Positions 42,931 through 51,586 of a stretch of DNA of 64,000 nt are shown here, piece by piece; the stretch's first letter is position 1; the number at the start of each line of letters is the position of its first letter. A program made the position numbers and the translations under genes. Below the pieces are notes generated by a model. That model ran no database searches. It saw nothing but the letters and a program-made list of their open reading frames with translations, and had not been told where the DNA came from. The stretch spans positions 1-64,000 of the forward strand of contig PDHQ01000134.1 of NCBI GenBank assembly GCA_003339415.1, given 5' to 3'. Source of the DNA: Ophiocordyceps camponoti-saundersi (nom. inval.). Its lineage: Eukaryota; Ascomycota; Sordariomycetes; Hypocreales; Ophiocordycipitaceae.

Positions 42931-44301
42931 TCATTTCCTCCAAAACCAAATCACATGAAGACTATAAAAAAACATGAGGACAAAAACAAAATCTCGAAAC
43001 ACTACGGAGAGAGCTTCGGGTGATGTTGTGGCTCGAATCACTTGCTGATAGGTACAATATATCATCGTGAGAACTGCAACCGTGACCAATAACCCCAACC
43101 CCTTTTGGCATTTTAGGTCCTGAATCATGTGCCGCAAGAAATGCACCCTGCAGTCGCCGCATACAATCGACGGCTTGGGCGGAGTTGCTTTCGTGAACTT
43201 GTCAAGTGCGCTGGCAACCTCTGCTCTGAAATCCTTGAGGTCTTGGGTAGCTCGGCTAAGGCCTTTGGTAGCTTCTTGAAGGTCTTGCGTCGCTTTTTCT
43301 CTGAATGTGCGAAGGTCAAAGTTAGCCCTTTCCCGGGTGAGCTGAAGTTCTTGAGTCGCTGCTTCTCTGATTGTGCGAAGGTCAAAGGTAGCCTTCTCCC
43401 GGATGATGCCAAGGTCGTTGGCAGCCTTGTCTCTGGCTGTCTGAAGGTCACTGGTAGCCTCTTCTCTGAGCCTCTGAAGTTCGCTGGTGGCGCTATCTGT
43501 GATCTCTTCAAGGCCGCAGGTAACCGAAACAATCAACTCTTCATCCGTCACCATGACCTCTTCAGCCTTTGCCTCGAAAGCTTCGAGTTTGCCAGCAAGG
43601 CTTTCGTTGAATTCTTCGAGGTTGTTGGCAAGCGCTGCTTTGAACACTTCAAGGTCGCCGATGACCTGCGAGCAAGCTTCGGCACAGGTCTTTTCCTCGG
43701 GCACGTTCTGGTCGAATATGACCTCTACGGAGGTATCCATTGTCGGGAATGGCCAGATCCCTGACATCACCATGTCACCGCAAATCGTATTCACGGCAAC
43801 ACCGTTCTGGTAGCTATAGTAGGGCTTGTTGTCGACTCTCTGGTTCCAAACGAATGCCGACTTCAGTGTAAGGCGGGAGAGATTGTCCATGTTAAAGGTT
43901 GCAATCGTAGACTGTTCCTCGGCGGTAACTTGAAGGGTGGCGATCCATAGAGGATCCCCGTCTTTTGCGTCGCCTGCGAGATGATAGGTGCGGCTCGCAA
44001 TCCCGTCTACTGAACCTTGCACATTCTCCTGACGGATATGCCATCCCTCCGTCATAAGGAGTTGCACGTCTCTGGAGTGGGCCAGGAGGTCAGCTTTCCA
44101 CTGGTCAGTCTTGAACGTCATGACAGCATCATAGCATCCAGTGCGCCAGTCGGAGGGGCCTTCTGGCTGTTGCTCATCGGATTCACGAGACTCGTCACAG
44201 AAAGAGTCGTATTCCAGAATCCCATCGGAGAAGGAGTCATATTCCTCGAGCGGCTGCGACTGCCCAGTTTCCTGAGGCTCAGCACCGATGTTCATCGTCA
44301 T
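42931..44301 (-). CDS. coiled-coil / CxDC motif / membrane-anchor protein, paralogue 2
   Basis: A single exon gives 456 aa. The start at 44301 (MTMNIGAEPQETGQSQPLEE) was chosen by alignment with paralogue 1, although the frame is open 18 codons further upstream. Regions: acidic N-terminus with two copies of YDSF (21-40); a globular-looking domain found only in this member (about 50-200, TGCYDAVMTFKTDQWKADLL to PTMDTSVEVIFDQN); a long coiled-coil (205-370) including six 11-residue repeats (276-345); IVCGDCRVHFLRH (C381, C384, H387); and a hydrophobic hairpin (403-420 and 434-453). ATKGLSRATQDLKDFRA aligns with QATKDLKDIKK of paralogue 3. Likely membrane-anchored with a long cytosolic rod. Function unknown. 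Confidence 0.78.
   Translation of the reverse strand: MTMNIGAEPQETGQSQPLEEYDSFSDGILEYDSFCDESRESDEQQPEGPSDWRTGCYDAVMTFKTDQWKADLLAHSRDVQLLMTEGWHIRQENVQGSVDGIASRTYHLAGDAKDGDPLWIATLQVTAEEQSTIATFNMDNLSRLTLKSAFVWNQRVDNKPYYSYQNGVAVNTICGDMVMSGIWPFPTMDTSVEVIFDQNVPEEKTCAEACSQVIGDLEVFKAALANNLEEFNESLAGKLEAFEAKAEEVMVTDEELIVSVTCGLEEITDSATSELQRLREEATSDLQTARDKAANDLGIIREKATFDLRTIREAATQELQLTRERANFDLRTFREKATQDLQEATKGLSRATQDLKDFRAEVASALDKFTKATPPKPSIVCGDCRVHFLRHMIQDLKCQKGLGLLVTVAVLTMIYCTYQQVIRATTSPEALSVVFRDFVFVLMFFYSLHVIWFWRK
43267..43476. repeat. 33-bp (11-residue) coding repeat in paralogue 2
   Basis: Six consecutive hendecads of the form (I/F)RE-x-AT-x-(D/E)L-x-T are encoded on the minus strand: LREEATSDLQT, ARDKAANDLGI, IREKATFDLRT, IREAATQELQL, TRERANFDLRT, FREKATQDLQE. 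The DNA repeats are diverged, so they are older than the 9-bp array. Confidence 0.85.
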
Positions 44302-44406
44302 GGTGATGACGGCGTGAACGTGTCTGTAGGTTCCTGAGTATCGCTGCAGCAACAAGAGTGGGAAGATGAGAGCAAAGGTACAGGACCAAAAGCGCAGGCT
44401 ACCTAC

Positions 44407-44415
44407 CTACTTATA
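44407..44415 (-). promoter_or_regulatory. TATA-like box of paralogue 2
   Basis: TATAAGTAG on the minus strand, followed by GTAGG, lies 114 bases upstream of the chosen ATG at 44301. The downstream leader contains CCTTTGCTCTCATCTTCC, nearly identical to CCTTTGCCCTCATCTTCC in paralogue 1. Confidence 0.6.
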
Positions 44416-45157
44416 CTTACCAGCACCACGGACGAATCACATGTATGCGAAGCTGATTTCTTTCCCTCTACCCAACTACTACATACACACGTACACTCTA
44501 ATGTTGGGACAGAGGATAACTTCCATGGTATGAGTTAACTCTAAGCACCTTCACAGCCACTCTACGGAGTATATTCTCTTATATATAGTTTCACTCTGAG
44601 TTTAGGAGGGAAGAATAAGTATGGACAAAGTAAAGGGCATTAGCAGGTTGGCAAAGACCTAGTAGTGAAAGTAGACCAAGGCATTTTACCCCTACTTGAC
44701 GAGGGAAAAGGAAACATGAAAGATTCATAGTTCTATCCTACGTTTTCGTACATACACATTAACACGTATGCTGAGCCACTGCTTACACAAAGTGAAAAGA
44801 TGAAACAAGGTTGTGGGCTTGTGGCCGTGCCTGCGTGTGATGGATAACGTTAACCTAGCATCGTGAGCGGAAAGTCCCGAGCTAAGGAGCATCTGATTGT
44901 GTTGACGATGATGACTGTCCTTAGGTTTGTGTATTGTGGCTCAGCTAGGCCCTGAAGAAGCTATGCAGTCGCAGCTCTGGCTCGAATACTTGTCACCCAA
45001 CGCACACATGATAGAGTGGCGTGTGTGTATACGGATATGTTGGCGAGAACTGCGTTCAACACTACTAGGTCTTCGCTCCTGTTGCTCCCATGAACCTTGG
45101 GAATATCATACGTGCACATATGATTGTTCTTTTCCTCTTTTCACTTCGTATGCTAGG

Positions 45158-45166
45158 TATAAATAG
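45158..45166 (+). promoter_or_regulatory. TATA box of paralogue 3
   Basis: TATAAATAG preceded by GG and followed by CTCACG lies 137 bases upstream of the ATG at 45295. It is identical to the box of paralogue 1. Confidence 0.7.
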
Positions 45167-45294
45167 CTCACGTCGTCTCTCCTACACCTTGTCTATCCTA
45201 CCTCTTCTCTCCCATCTTTCTTCGCTCTTGTTACTCCCGCGAACCCCAAGAACATACATACATACACACACATTCACAGCATCATAATCTAAAC

Positions 45295-45924
45295 ATGACA
45301 ATGGATACTGGTTCAGAACCACTCGACACCGGATCAAAGCCGCCTCAAGAACCCAGCTCCTCGATGAACGAACTACCGCCAAACTACACCCTCAACAATG
45401 GACGCCAAAATACAGACTCCGCCTTCACCAGGGACCAACTCAGCAGCCTCAGGGAACTCATGGAAACGTCCATCAAAAACCAGAACGACTTCCAAGCAGC
45501 CGCTCTCAGTAAATTCGACAGTATTTCTAATGAATTCGACAGTAGCAGAGATGAGTTCGACCGTATCGAGAAAGAATTCGACGGTGTTTTTCAAGAGTTC
45601 GACAGTATCAAGAATGAACTTTCCCTAGGTCATGACAAAGCTACCGATGGCCTTGGCAAGGCTGTTGATCAGTTCGACAAAGCTACCCTTAACTTCGCCC
45701 AAGCTACCAAAGATCTGAAGGATATCAAGAAGACAACAACTGCGCATGATTCATCAGTAAGGGGTAAGTTGACGAGGTGCAATGACTGCATAGGGCACCT
45801 TCTTCAATATATGATGAAGGACTTGACAGGCTATGAACTTCTGGGCTATTTGCTCGCGTTTAGTGCACTCGGCGCAGTTTTCTTCATTGTCCTCCTCATC
45901 ACCATCGCCGTAAATTTCTTCTAA
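45295..45924 (+). CDS. coiled-coil / CxDC motif / membrane-anchor protein, paralogue 3
   Basis: A single exon gives 209 aa. Order: start MTMDTGSEPLDTGSKPPQEP; polar linker; coiled-coil (about 45-150) containing five exact heptads with the pair Phe-Asp at 74, 81, 88, 95 and 102 (SKFDSIS, NEFDSSR, DEFDRIE and so on); the motif TRCNDCIGHLLQYM (C162, C165, H168); and one strong TM segment (183-207, LLGYLLAFSALGAVFFIVLL) ending four residues from the C-terminus. This is a tail-anchored layout, unlike the hairpin of the other two. Shared blocks with paralogue 2 include QATKDLKDIKK. Function unknown. Confidence 0.77.
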   Translation: MTMDTGSEPLDTGSKPPQEPSSSMNELPPNYTLNNGRQNTDSAFTRDQLSSLRELMETSIKNQNDFQAAALSKFDSISNEFDSSRDEFDRIEKEFDGVFQEFDSIKNELSLGHDKATDGLGKAVDQFDKATLNFAQATKDLKDIKKTTTAHDSSVRGKLTRCNDCIGHLLQYMMKDLTGYELLGYLLAFSALGAVFFIVLLITIAVNFF

Positions 45925-46807
45925 GGGTGGACCAAAGTGGACATCTCATATTCATATGTACGATTGGCATCGCAAGGGGTGTTTTTATTCTGGCGCGTCG
46001 TCTTTGGCCCAAATCGTTCCTCTTCTTTCTTCTACAACGCAGCGACCAATTACCATATATAAGACCTGTTTGTACGTCCCCGATGCCCTAGAGAGACCGG
46101 TAGTGTGAGTAACTGACGGAGGTGTCTATAAAGCATATCTAATAATGAAGAGGGCTAGATGCTCAGAATTACATCATTCACAACTGGTTTCTCCAGCGTG
46201 ATACGAGGTGAAGATTACGATGCCGGCCCCTTCTAGCATGCGAGTGCAAATACATTACGTAATACATATAGGTATTGGTAGGCATAATTATGGGGCCGGA
46301 CGCCGAAAACCGGGCCGGAGACCACCGGCTTTGCGCCGGACTTCGGGAGGGGCCCATTAAGGTGCTCACGTTTTAACTAGGTAGCATGTTATTGTTAGTA
46401 CCATCAACTCCCACATTCCACAGGACGCGTGTCACGAGGGCCATTTCACCCCTTGGTAGACTCGTCATTATACGACCCCTGATGGCGCCAAACCAGTGCA
46501 CGGGGCCGTCGCAGCCTCGCAGCCTCGTAACCCTCACCGCCAAGACTGCCAGCACCCACTTTTCGCCCCCAAGCAGCCAACCACGGTTGCCGTAGGTCGC
46601 CTCGCATAACGCTCCGAAGACGCTTCAGGCTCGGCTGGCCGAGGGTTAGCATTTGCCCCACACGGGCAGCAGCAGCCAGCAGGAGCAGGAGTAGGAGCGG
46701 TAGCCGACGTTTCCCCCCTCTCGATTAATGTGCCAGGACCCCTCCTTTTTTTGCGCCTCACCATCTTGTATCCTCAAGAGCAGCAATCCCTCGTCAGACA
46801 ACACAGC
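45925..46807. other. intergenic, edge of the accessory island
   Basis: About 880 bases. AT-rich up to about 46290, then a GC-rich CGG/CCG patch at 46291-46355, then ordinary promoter-like sequence for cysteine dioxygenase. No gene supported. Confidence 0.55.
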
Positions 46808-47632
46808 ATGCCTCACAACAGCACAGAAACGTCGGTCATGACTATCGATGTCGTGTCGTCATACCCGACAATGAGTGTTCAGGGCGTCGCGGAGCCTGTG
46901 CCGTCGCAGCGCTTCGACGACCTGGTTCAAGCGTTGAAGCAGGCCCTTGGTCCGTCGTCGGGATTGACGTCGGACGACGTAGACGTTGGCTTCCTCAGGC
47001 GCCTCATGGAGGAATATGACAGCGGTCAAGTGGGGTGGTTGAAGTTCGCTTTCGGGGACAGTAGCAGAGGCTACACGCGGAACCTCGTCGATGAGGGCAA
47101 CGGCAAGAGTAACCTGGTGAGTGGTTGACTCCTATGGAGCGGCCGGTCGACACCAGGCCATTGACAAGATGCCGCTAGTTGGTACTCGTATGGTCTCCCG
47201 GTAAAGGGAGTCCAATCCACGACCACGGCAACGCGCATTGCCTGATGAAGGTGCTGCGCGGGAGCCTGACGGAGACACGTTATGCTTTCCCCGACGAGAG
47301 CGCCGACGAGAAGCCAATGACGGTCATCTCCGAGCGGACATTCAAGGAAAACGGCGTCACTTACATGGCCGACGAGCTCGGTCTGCACCGCGTCTCCAAC
47401 CGAGGCAGCGACTTCGCCGTCTCGTTGCATTGTAAGGCCTCTGCTCTCGTTTTCCCTCACGCGGATAGACACTCGTCTAGTAGCCGTCGTGCTGACCTGT
47501 CAACTTGCAGTGTACACGCCGCCTAACGTCGCCAGAGGGGGCTGCCACATCTTCGACGAGAAGACGGGTCGCAGTAGCCATGTTCCGGGATGCCACTACT
47601 ACTCGGCGTACGGCAAGGTACTCAAGCAGTAG
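46808..47632 (+). CDS. cysteine dioxygenase
   Basis: Three exons, 46808-47116, 47179-47431 and 47511-47632, give 227 aa. Splices restore GNGKSNLLVLVWSPGKGSP and VSLHLYTPPNVARGG. Cupin iron ligands are visible in SPIHDHGNAHCLMKVLRG (two His) and GLHRVSN (third His). The Cys of AHCLMK, about five residues after the second His, is the partner of the Cys-Tyr cross-link; the matching Tyr is probably in CHYYSAYGKV. The enzyme oxidises cysteine to cysteine sulfinate using O2 and non-haem Fe(II), controlling cellular cysteine and feeding taurine or sulfate metabolism. The start was chosen as the first ATG of the conserved frame; an upstream ATG at 46730 would add a hydrophobic MPGPLLFLRL stretch and is less likely. 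Confidence 0.94.
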
Positions 47633-48146
47633 AAGGCAGTGCCCGGTGAGGCTTCAGGAGCGAAAAGGGTCGATCGACGTTAATCGTTTCCATGCCTGCG
47701 TCTCTCAAGCGAATGAGTTCTTTCAGAAAGATTGTGTGATGATGAAGCGTCTCGAAGAGGATGAGCAGCGGTTTTTTCCCCTTTTTTTCCCCACACTTTC
47801 ATGGATAATAGGATAAAGAATGACAGCCTTATAATAAAGACTGAAGTTAAAAGAAGAAATGATAGAGAGGAGGTGAAGTTGGGTGATAACAGTCCTTTTG
47901 ACCTCACCCTCTTCTTGGAGGCTCATCGATGGCGTGATTGCCGCTAGTCCCAACTGAGCACCCATCGCCCCACAGGCCAAGTCGGGTGAATTGTCACGTG
48001 ATGTGATGGACTGGAAGCTCGAGCATCGAGCGCGTCGCGTCTCCTCGCGCACCCGCCGTCAGCAGCTGCATACAGAAATACGACTCTGTGCTCCACACAA
48101 GCAGGCCTTACCCCCCCGTTTTCCTAACAAGGAAAAAAGATTTCTA
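47633..48146. other. intergenic before the SNF2-RING gene
   Basis: About 510 bases, with A-rich then ordinary sequence and a TCACGTGA palindrome at 47994-48001. The plus frame is open upstream of the chosen start (from 47991) but looks non-coding. No other gene. Confidence 0.55.
47994..48001. promoter_or_regulatory. TCACGTGA palindrome upstream of the SNF2-RING gene
   Basis: An 8-base palindrome about 145 bases before the ATG at 48147; the third copy of this exact element in a core-gene promoter of this window. A Cbf1-type site is inferred. Confidence 0.45.
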
Positions 48147-51100
48147 ATGCCTCGTGCGAGGAAGCACGCCCTGGGTGACGTCGACCTCACGCAGGGTGAC
48201 TCCGCCCGCGCAAAACGGCCCGCCCTTGCAGAAGCTACCTCTGTCTCAGCCGAGCTCCCTTCGCAAGCCGGCACCCAGGAGCTTGACCCAATTGATCTGA
48301 CACAGGACCCTGAGCCGTTGACGGAGCTTTACGGTCAATTTGGTACGCGCCTCGAGGTGACGTCTAACCTTGGCCGACCCCGAGGCTGACCACAGCTCAG
48401 ACGGCAAGATTGTCGGTGTCCGATACTACAATGGATACGCGTCACCGGGAGAGACTGTTCTCTGTTGCAGAGAGCCTGAGAATGAGGTGTGTTCCCAACG
48501 AGCTTCTCCTCAATCTCAATAACTGACGTCTACTAGTACGATAGCAACGCCATCCGAGTAGACAATGTATTGCATCAGCAAATCGGCCACTTGCCTCGCA
48601 AAGTGGTCGAAAAGATTGCTCCATTAATGGTATTGCCCGTTTCCGCGTACATACACCCCTTCAGCCTGATGATGGCCCGGTTAACCTCCCTGCAGGATAC
48701 AGGCGACATCACCTTGGAGGCGCAATTGTCGGGTGAGAAGGGCATGTTTGACTGCCCTGTACTACTGTCCTTTTTCGGACCCAGCGACCCGATCGAGCGT
48801 GCGAGAGTCGAACAAGAGCTCAAGGCCACTAAGCTCGTCAAGGCGACCCAATTGAAACAAACCAAGAAGGCGGCTGAAGCTTTACGAGCGGCTACGGGAC
48901 TCAAGGCCGGCGCGGCCACGTACGGCATCGGCACCGATGCCGCTGATTTGGCGCAGGCCAAAGTTTCGCTCGAGGAACTCATCAAGATAAGTGATGCGAC
49001 CGAGTTTAGTAGGGAAGGCGATGCCATCAAGACGCTAGCTATCGATGAGGCGTACTTGGCGGCCATGCCCCGGGCTGAGCAGCCGCCGCAGCTAGCTTCG
49101 ACACTCTTGCCCTATCAACTTCAGGTGAGCTTTGCTGCAAATGCCTCCTGGTGCCAATAACTACTAACTGTTCCGCAGGGTCTGGCCTGGATGACCTCCA
49201 AGGAACACCCAGTGGCGCCGCAGAAGGACGCAGATAGGCCGGTTCAGCTTTGGGTGCAAGACAAGAAGGGCACGTACTGCAATCTCGCCTCGGGCTTCGT
49301 CAGCAAGCATGTGCCGGAGCTATGCTCGGGAGGAATACTCGCCGACGACATGGGATTGGGCAAGACTCTCCAGATCATCAGCCTGATTCTTGTGGGTGGG
49401 CCCGGACCGACCCTGATCATTGCGCCCGTCAGCGTCATGAGCAACTGGAAGCAGCAAATTGCACGTCATGTCAAGCCAGACCAGGCCCCGAGCGTCTTGA
49501 TTTATCACGGAGACAAGAAGACGACGGTCAAGGAGTTGATGAAGTACGATGTCGTCATTGCCAGCTACGGAAGGCTCGCAAGGGAAATCGACAAGGATAA
49601 CAGAACACTGCTAGACAAGTCGGCCAAGTGGCGGCGTGTCGTCTTGGACGAGGGCCACACCATTCGAAACGCCCGAACAAAGGTGGCATTGGCCGCTTGC
49701 GAGCTTCAGGCGGTATCTCGTTGGGTTCTCACCGGGACGCCCATGTTAGTCTTCTTGCTTCCCCTGATCTAAACAGACGGCTGACGAGGCCTCCAGCATC
49801 AACTCGGTCAAAGACTTGCACTCGCTTGTCAAGTTCCTCCATCTGACGGGAGGTATCGAGCAGGCGGAAATATTCAACACAATCGTCACTCGCCAGCTGG
49901 CTGCGGGAGAACGTGGTGGCGAAGCCATCCTTCAGGCCCTCATTCAGGACCTCTGCCTCCGACGTAGGAAAGACATGAAGTTCGTGGACCTCAAGCTGCC
50001 GGAGAAAAGGGAATTCCTGCATCGCATCACATTTCATCCGTCTGAGAAGGTGAAATACGACGCTCTGCTGTATGTCTACTTGGTGTCCAGCTGTACGTAC
50101 GTGGCCGATTTGCTGACCATTCGATAGGTCCGAGGCTCGGGGCGCGTTGGAAGAGTACCAGAAGCGATCTGCTGCCGGGCAAAAGGGTCGGTTTCAGAAC
50201 GTTCTCGAGCGTCTTCTCCGCCTTCGACAGACGTACGTGCGGCCGCCCCATACCGATATCGTGGCTGACCTCGTCCAGATGCAATCATTGGACTCTTTGC
50301 AGGGAGAGAATCGACGATCTCATGAAGCTGCTCGAAGACGAAAAGGTGGTGGTCTTGAACGACAAGAACCGGGCATTGCTGCAGGAAGCCCTCCGGCTGT
50401 TTGTTGAGAGCCAAGACGACTGCGCCATCTGCTACGAGGCTCCGACGGTGCCGGTCATTACGAATTGCAAACACGTCTTCTGCCGGGGCTGCATCACCAA
50501 GGCCATTCAGATCCAGCACAAATGCCCCATGTGCCGCAATTCGCTGGACGAGGACTGTTTACTTGAGCCGGCGGTAGAGGGCGCGTCCGACGACAACTTT
50601 GACATTGACACGCAGAGCTCCAAGACGGAATCGCTTTTGAAGATTGTGCAGGCGACGCTTCAGAAGCCAAATTCGAAAGTGGTCATCTTCTCGCAGTGGA
50701 CCTCATTCCTGAACATTGTACAGAACCAGTTGGTGCAGGCAGGGCTCAAGTTTTGCCGCATAGACGGCGGCATGAAGGCAGAGAAGAGAGACATGGCGAT
50801 TGAGGCGCTTGACAACGACGAGGACACGCGCATCATGCTCGCCAGCCTGGCGGTTTGCAGCGTCGGTCTCAATTTGGTGGCCGCTGACACGGTGATTTTA
50901 TCGGATAGCTGTGAGAGTGACCGGTCCCTTGAGGCAGTGAGCCTGATTCGGGCAATCTTGCTGACCAGTTTCTCTGCTAGGGTGGGCGCCGGCCATCGAG
51001 GATCAGGCCGTCGACCGTGTCCATCGGTTGGGCCAGACGCGCGAGACGACGGTCTGGCGACTCGTGATGGAGAACAGCGTGGAGGAGCGGGTTCTGACGA

Positions 51101-51201
51101 TTCAGTCTGAGAAGCGTGAGCTTGTCGGTAAGGCGTTCTGCGAGAAGGCGAAGAAGGGGGATAAGGCGAGGGACTTGGATGTGTCGAGGATGCTTGCTTA
51201 G
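48147..51201 (+). CDS. HIRAN-SNF2-RING DNA translocase/ubiquitin ligase (HLTF/Rad5-like)
   Basis: Nine exons, 48147-48342, 48401-48486, 48537-48629, 48696-49124, 49179-49744, 49797-50069, 50128-50232, 50303-50910 and 50981-51201, give 858 aa. Domains in order: N-terminal tail with a SIM/PIP-like DVDLTQ and IDLTQD; HIRAN domain (about 66-127, VGVRYYNGYASPGETVLC to NEYDSNAIRVDN); SNF2 N-lobe with ILADDMGLGKTLQ (Walker A) and DEGH box; LTGTPIINSVKDLHSLVKFL; a C3HC4 RING CAICYEAPTVPVITNCKHVF to CPMC; and the helicase C-lobe with FSQWTSFL and DQAVDRVHRLGQTR. HIRAN binds 3' DNA ends and the RING can ubiquitinate PCNA, so replication-fork repair is the likely role (from HLTF and Rad5). All splices keep frame. 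Confidence 0.93.
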
Positions 51202-51586
51202 ACATATACATGCATACATGGACGGGGCTTATAGCTATTGGTGTTTGTACAGATATGTAGATACACGCACACGGACGATATAGAGGGAGAAGATGGCTTG
51301 CATGCAGAATAATTAATAGGCTTGAGCTCGAGGCTGTGGGTTAATTTAATCCGGTTTGTCAAGGGGGTTGGCTATGAGTTAGTAGCTGGATTGAACTCGT
51401 GGGTTGGCTTCATGGGAGCAACTCAAGGTGTGCACCTCGGTGAAGTGGGTAGGTGTGCAGGTAAGCAATGATTATGTAAGACGGGGGTGGGATAGTGGGG
51501 TTCGAGATTTTTCCCCAGAGCCTCAGCGATAGACAGCTGATAACTCGATAAGAAGCTCGACGACAAAGTCCTCTTCACCACCAGGA
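51202..51586. other. intergenic before TYW1
   Basis: About 385 bases in head-to-tail orientation. Contains the SNF2-RING 3' UTR and the TYW1 promoter; nothing further seen. Confidence 0.6.

Larger units (their letters stand above)
44302..45294. other. divergent promoters of paralogues 2 and 3
   Basis: About 1 kb between divergent start codons, with a TATA box for each gene (44407-44415 minus, 45158-45166 plus) and TACGGATA at 45030-45037. A frame at 44927-45166 has no family features. No gene claimed. Confidence 0.6.
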
